From Entophlyctis helioformis (Eukaryota > Chytridiomycota > Chytridiomycetes > Chytridiales > Chytriomycetaceae): a DNA stretch of 64,000 bases. Below the pieces are notes generated by a model that was given only the letters and a program-made list of their open reading frames with translations, was not told where the DNA came from and ran no database searches. The translations under genes and the position numbers were made by a program. Positions 59,657 to 64,000 of the stretch are shown in pieces (position 1 is the stretch's first letter; each line of letters starts with the position of its first letter). The DNA lies in NCBI GenBank assembly GCA_025526915.1, contig JAHLKH010000101.1, positions 1 to 64,000 of the forward strand, written 5' to 3'.

Positions 59657-61652
59657 ATGCCCGACCACAAGCCAGACTCGGTCGTCCAGAACTGGGCGCC
59701 TCCGCTGCCGCACCAGGCATCGTCGGGCTCGTCGCTGCTCCTTGGCTCGTCCACATTCTCGTCGTCCTCGGCGCCCGTGTCGGCGTCGGCCGCGAACGCT
59801 GCCCATGTCGGCCCGCACAGCAAGGAGCGCATCGCCTACCTGCACTGCAACGAAGTCGGCAACTTTCACTACGGGTGTGTCCATGCCTGCATCTCCGCTC
59901 CGTGCATCCATCCGCTCACCGGGCTCTTTGCTCTCCGGCTCACACGCTGCATGGCACCGCTGCCAGTGACGGCCACCCCATGAAGCCGGCTCGTCTGGCG
60001 CTCACCCACAACTTGGTCATCGGATACAACCTCCATAAGAAGATGCAGGTGTACTCGCCGCGACGTGCGACGGACGAAGACATGGCCGAATTCCACTCGG
60101 AGGACTACATCGAGTTCATCAAGCGGTACGCACTCTGCTGTCTCGCCCGCAGCTGCCCTCTGGACGCTACTGCCACTGCCGTGGCCGATCTGACCTGCTG
60201 TGCCATGCAACAGAGTCACGCCAGAGAACATCCACAACTTTACAAAGTTCCTGTCGCGCTTCAACATTGGTGTCGAAGACTGCCCGGTCTTTGACGGCCT
60301 CTACGACTTTTGCCGCATCACGTCCGGTGCATCCATCGAGGGTGCCCGCAAACTCAACTCGGGCGATGCAGACATTGCCATCAACTGGAGCGGCGGCCTC
60401 CATCACGCCAAAAAGTTTGAGGCGTCTGGGTTCTGCTACGTCAACGATATTGTGCTGGCGATCCTCGAGCTGCTGCGGTACCATCCGCGTGTTCTGTACA
60501 TTGACATTGACGTGCATCACGGCGATGGTGTCCAAGAAGCCTTTTACCACGTACGACCGCGCGGCTGTCTGATTGTCGTGTGTTGCCATTCAGTGATGCT
60601 GACCCCGCGTGCACCGCGTTGTGTCTTCTCTGGCATGCTCTGCCCTGTCCATCTCCTCCGCGCTGACACATGGCAATGACGGCTCCATGACGACTAGTCC
60701 AACCGCGTCATGACCGTCTCGTTCCACAGATATGACGGCCAGTTCTTCCCAGGCACAGGTAGCAAAGAAGAGACTGGTGCTCGCGATGGAAAGCACTATT
60801 CCATCAACGTGCCTCTGCACGAATTCATTGACGACGCATCCTACGCGTACATCTTCAAGCATGTCATGACCAACGTCATGGAGACATTCCGGCCATCGGT
60901 CATCATCCTGCAGTGCGGCGCCGACTCGCTCGCCAGCGACCGGCTGGGCTGCTTCAATCTGTCCATCAAGGGCCACGGCGAGTGCGTGCGGTTCATGAAG
61001 AGCTTCCGCGTGCCCATGCTCGTGCTAGGTGGCGGCGGCTACACGATCCGCAACGTCGCGCGCTGCTGGACGTACGAGACGGCGGTGCTCACTGACACGG
61101 CCCTCTCGAACGATCTGCCGTACAACGAGTACCTGTCCCACTACGGCCCCGACTTTAAGCTGCACCCGCCCATCATCGACAACCACTCGGAGAATGCAAA
61201 CTCGCTTGCGTATCTGGATGGCCTCCGCCAGAGCATTGCCGAGACGCTGCGGTATCTGGATGCCGCGCCGAGCGTGCACATGAGCGCCATCCCGCCGCCC
61301 ATTGCCACGTTTCTGGAATCCGAGCAGGCTGCGGTAAGCGACGCGCAGTGGGGCTCTGTGTGCATTCGCGCCGCCTTCTCACGCTTGTGCATCCCCCCTT
61401 CCCTCCCTCTTACAGGCCGACAAGGCAGAGGATCGGTTCCCGGACGAGCGCCGCGGTGCAGGCGGTCAGATGGAGCGGCCGACGCTGCACGACGGCGAGC
61501 ACGGCTACGACGACAAGGGCCACGGCCACGACCATGACCACGACACCCCGGCCGCTGGACGGACAGGGTCGGCAGGTGCAGTGCGTGGCAAGGGACAGCC
61601 GCAGTCCAAGGCAGGCGAAGAGGACATGGACGTGGAGGTCGAAGTCGCCTGA
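59657..61652 (+). CDS. HOS2: Class I histone deacetylase, HOS2/HDAC3-like
   Basis: Exons are 59657-59874, 59967-60125, 60214-60550, 60698-61333 and 61416-61652, giving 528 residues. The catalytic core is complete: 'NFHYGDGHPMKP', 'FHSEDYIEF', the active-site pair in 'GGLHHAKK', zinc ligands in '[11 protein letters not shown]', '[15 protein letters not shown]', '[14 protein letters not shown]' and the catalytic tyrosine in 'LVLGGGGYT'. '[18 protein letters not shown]' favours the HOS2/HDAC3 branch over RPD3. A Ser/Ala/Pro-rich N-terminal extension of about 55 residues and a His/Asp/Gly-rich tail ending [10 protein letters not shown] are lineage features. HOS2-type enzymes act in SET3/NCoR-like complexes on transcribed genes. 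Its stop lies only about 25 bp before the tRNA-Leu cassette. Confidence 0.94.
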
Positions 61653-61677
61653 GATGCATGTCTACTCGAATACAGCC

Positions 61678-61990
61678 TCTGTCCCACGTCCCTCTTTGCC
61701 TCGCAGCTTTGGGCAGCTCCTGCACAACCACCACCAGCTGTGCTGCTCGTCGCAGATGTCTCATGTCTCACGTGTCTCACCCTGAGGCAGTTTGCAGAGG
61801 TAGCGTTCAAACAGACAATGTGCGGGAATTTCGACTGGAGGTTTTGTGCATGTGTGGCCGAGTGGTCTAAGGCGTGACGCTTAAGACGTTATAGGCGAAA
61901 GCCTGCGTGGGTTCGAACCCCACCGCATGCACCACTCCGCTCGTCATTTTTGCCCTTTTTTTGCTCCTTGTGGCCAGCCAGCGCATGCCT
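61678..61990 (+). repeat. tRNA-Leu cassette, copy 2 (matches 52115-52425, inverted)
   Basis: Plus-strand copy of the block at 52115-52425. Similarity covers the upstream region, the tRNA and the downstream flank up to GCGCATGCCT. Confidence 0.85.
61848..61931 (+). tRNA. tRNA-Leu (anticodon UAA), copy 2
   Basis: Same 84-nt sequence as copy 1 at 52173-52256, by eye without any change, with anticodon TAA and a long variable arm. A run of eight Ts about 20-30 nt downstream may terminate Pol III transcription. Confidence 0.95.
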
Positions 61991-61998
61991 CATATGGA
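61984..61998 (+). repeat. Target-site duplication, left copy (CATGCCTCATATGGA)
   Basis: This 15-bp sequence is repeated exactly at 62794-62808 on the other side of the LINE fragment. Confidence 0.92.
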
Positions 61999-62793
61999 CC
62001 GCACCAAGCTCCGTATTGCCCGTACCAGCCTGCTTTCCCCCAAGTCCGATCTCGCCACCGCCTTCTTCGCCCGCCAGTTCACAGACATCAGCTTCGCCAA
62101 CTCCCCTTGCTTCGGCTACGACCTTGCCGATGGCGTCCGCACCCTGCTGCTCGCCCGGATCGACGGCCTGTGGACGCTCAAGTTCGCCCTCCGCCTCAAC
62201 CTCCTCGCCGCCAACCACCCCTTCACCGACGGCTGCTGCATCCTCTGCAACCAGAGCCTGAACGGCACCCACGAGTGGGCTCACTTTGTTGTCAGCTGCA
62301 CCGGCCTCGCCATCCAACGCGACGACGCCAATCTCGCCCCATTCATTGCCCAGATCTCGGAAGCCATCGAACACAAACTCCCCGAATCCAACGATCCCGC
62401 CGCTCTCGCCGCGCTCGGCTTCGACGACGATCTTCTGGCTACGTTTAGGACCATCCGAGTATCTACAAGAATCGACCAAGTGTACATAACGCTCCTCGGC
62501 GGAGGAGTTCTATCCGGTGTTGCGGACATTACAGAGTCTTGGCTCTGTGGTGACCAGCAACAAGTCAATGCACCTGGAGACGTGCGTCCACTCGCCTCGC
62601 AAATGTGCGCATTTCTTCAGGCGGCCCATGGTGTGTTCCAGCGAACTTTATGGATACATCACCATGGACGTGTCGGACCAGGGGGATGACATAACTGAGG
62701 GATCTACGCACGGCCTAAAGCTCGAAAGGGTATGGCATCTAGTGTCTTGGGGACTGGGAATCTTCTTGGAATGAACTTTGGCATCACCTAAAA
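61999..62793 (+). mobile_element. 5'-truncated LINE copy (3' 795 bp)
   Basis: The fragment matches the 3' end of the LINE at 47517-52114 on the opposite strand, starting inside the ORF2 C-terminal region ('RIARTSLLSPKSDLATAFFA') and including the zinc motif CILCNQS...HEWAHFVVSC. It ends CATCACCT followed by a short A run. It is framed by a perfect 15-bp target-site duplication, the mark of target-primed reverse transcription. Few differences from the long copy (for example N/D, Y/F, R/Q codons) indicate recent insertion. The C-terminal frame is still open. It lies 67 bp downstream of tRNA-Leu, same orientation. Confidence 0.92.
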
Positions 62794-62808
62794 CATGCCT
62801 CATATGGA
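62794..62808 (+). repeat. Target-site duplication, right copy (CATGCCTCATATGGA)
   Basis: Exact repeat of 61984-61998. Its last base is the A of the proposed AlkB-like ATG at 62808. Confidence 0.92.
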
Positions 62809-63330
62809 TGCCGCTGCTGGCTGCCTCTTGTTTTGCATCGCCCCTCTCTCTGTCCCGTTGCGCTGCACAGCTCGCTCGCTGTCTGGCTGCCAACTCGAGT
62901 GTGCTCTCTGGTCACACATGCAGCGCGCTGCAGAGCAGAAGGGATCCTGCGAGATTTGTTGTCTGCGAGCCAATGCCATGGCTGGTGTGGACGTGCCATC
63001 CTGGCGACACTCTCATGGCGCACCAGGACCGCAGCGAGATCGACATGGACAGCCTGCTCGTCAGTGTCTCTGTGGGGCTGGGCTGTGTGCTGCTGTTTGG
63101 ACGCGAGATGAGCGATGAGGTGCCTGTGGGACTGCTACTGCAGAGCGGCAATGTGCTCGTGATGGCTGGGCTTGTGTGACAGGCATTCCACGGCGTGCTG
63201 CTTGTGGTGGATAGGACAGCGCCTGCATATCTGGCTGACGACGCAGGAGCAGATGGCGATGAATGGGCCGAGTGCGGGCGGTTCATGGCACACACGCGGC
63301 TGCATGTGGATGTGCGGCAGGTGCTTCCCG
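62808..63330 (+). pseudogene. AlkB-like (ALKBH1-type) dioxygenase with in-frame TGA
   Basis: From an ATG at 62808 the frame reads to 'GDTLMAHQDRSEIDMDSLLV', 'CVLLFGREMSDEVP' and 'LLLQSGNVLVMAGLV', then hits TGA at 63177-63179. The same frame continues 'QAFHGVLLVVDRTAP' and 'TRLHVDVRQVLP'. Together these are the 2-oxoglutarate/Fe(II) core of AlkB homologues: HxD metal ligands (HQD), the second His (FHGV) and the C-terminal R...RQV that binds 2-oxoglutarate. The TGA stands where relatives usually have an Arg, so CGA to TGA is a likely origin. The protein would lose its third metal ligand. ALKBH1 relatives demethylate DNA/tRNA bases. A LINE fragment sits directly upstream of the ATG, probably in the promoter. 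Confidence 0.7.
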
Positions 63331-63488
63331 TGGCTGCTCAGTCTGCTGTCTGCTGCTCCGTTTGCCAGCCGTGCCACAACGACCGCGGTGCACTCGCACG
63401 CGTGCCTGCTGCAGCCAACGCGACTGATCTTGCCAAGATCACAGCGACAACAACCAACAACAACAGCAACACAAGCAGCCGCAGCAGC

Positions 63489-64000
63489 ATGAGCACACTC
63501 GGCAGCACGCCTGCGCAGAAAGCAACCACACGCAGCAGCATCCACGCCCTGCTTGCTGCTCGCCAGGCGGCTCCTCCATCGTCGTCTGTGCCTGCAGTCT
63601 TCCAGCGGGCTGTGGCCGACTCGCGGGCCATGCTCGCCGCCATGACGCTCTCGCAGGTGCTGCCTGCCCACACCGGCTGCGTCAACTCGCTCGCCTGGTC
63701 CGAGGACGGCAACCTGCTGCTGACTGGCTCGGACGACCTGCACCTCGCCATCTGGCGCTACGTCCCTGGCGGCAGCAACCCCGCCTTCAACCCGCCGCCA
63801 TCGACACACTCGCCCCATGGTGCGTCACCGTCAAGACCCTTGCGTCGAGCAGCCCGCGACAGCACTCTCCCGCCACAGACCACCGGCTGCCCGTCCAGGC
63901 TCGTGTCCAGGTTCCCCACCGGCCACAGCGCCAACATCTTCTCGGCCATGTTCATGCCGTCGACCGCCAACTCGGTCATCGCTTCAGCAGCAGGTGATGG
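63489..64000 (+). CDS. WD40 protein, WDTC1/DCAF-like, cut by window end
   Basis: Proposed ATG at 63489 gives MSTLGSTPAQKATTR, then WD repeats: 'LSQVLPAHTGCVNSLAWSED', 'LLLTGSDDLHLAIWRY' and 'FPTGHSANIFSAMFMPST', followed by 'SVIASAAGDG' at the window edge. 'GHSANIFSA' followed by a GAGD-like element is typical of WDTC1/DCAF substrate receptors of CUL4-DDB1 ubiquitin ligases. The frame is the same as that of the AlkB-like gene and no stop separates them after the TGA at 63177, so the true start could lie further upstream. The 3' end is outside the window. Confidence 0.72.
   Translation, partial: MSTLGSTPAQKATTRSSIHALLAARQAAPPSSSVPAVFQRAVADSRAMLAAMTLSQVLPAHTGCVNSLAWSEDGNLLLTGSDDLHLAIWRYVPGGSNPAFNPPPSTHSPHGASPSRPLRRAARDSTLPPQTTGCPSRLVSRFPTGHSANIFSAMFMPSTANSVIASAAGD

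Noticed and set aside
61907..62689. 260-codon frame spanning the tRNA-Leu end and the LINE fragment
   Set aside because: Its N-terminal part reads the tRNA 3' end and flank; the frame is a chance fusion with the LINE ORF2 C terminus across the target-site duplication.

Overview
The window is nuclear DNA from a GC-rich, intron-rich fungus. Support for this comes from a SNX41/ATG20-type PX-BAR sorting nexin, a HOS2-like deacetylase, a carnitine acetyltransferase ending in a peroxisomal AKL, complex I and F1-ATPase subunit genes, and short GT-AG introns (mostly 60-130 bp). CAG/CTG runs and low-complexity proteins suggest an early-diverging lineage (chytrid, blastocladid or zoopagomycete grade), but that placement is inference. 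All exon models were built by eye and checked only for frame continuity.

Layout. 0.5-4.5 kb: tRNA-Lys(CUU), a PPR-like mitochondrial protein and ribosomal protein eL18. 4.8-9.2 kb: carnitine acetyltransferase (+) and HAT1 (-), convergent. 9.8-12.4 kb: two tandem secreted-protein genes sharing about 503 identical bp. 12.9-17.0 kb: a small YABBY/HMG-like protein, SKI8/WDR61 and aspartate aminotransferase (-). 18.3-21.3 kb: an RBMS-like two-RRM protein. 22.7-30.3 kb (-): one giant CAP-Gly protein of about 2,300 residues. 30.8-40.9 kb: NDUFA6-like complex I subunit, a long broken low-complexity reading frame, and MCM2. 41.2-45.2 kb: F1-ATPase delta (-) and beta (+), head to head with 67 bp between start codons. 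45.8-47.4 kb: a polyQ two-TM membrane protein. 47.5-52.1 kb (-): a decayed LINE retrotransposon directly downstream of tRNA-Leu(UAA). 52.5-61.7 kb: SNX41/ATG20-like, an unknown low-complexity protein, UTP16-like, RPB4 (-), a tiny TM protein and a class I HDAC. 61.7-62.8 kb: a second copy of the tRNA-Leu cassette followed by a 5'-truncated LINE copy with a 15-bp target-site duplication. 62.8-64.0 kb: an AlkB-like gene interrupted by an in-frame TGA, then a WD40 gene running off the window.

Most genes are housekeeping: translation, replication, chromatin, RNA polymerase II, mitochondrial energy and acetyl metabolism. The most unusual parts are the paired tRNA-Leu/LINE loci, which form an inverted repeat around a 9-kb gene block; the homogenised secreted-protein pair; the F1-ATPase bidirectional promoter; the giant repeat-rich CAP-Gly protein; and single-base frame breaks found only in low-complexity genes and the LINE, while every conserved gene is intact.
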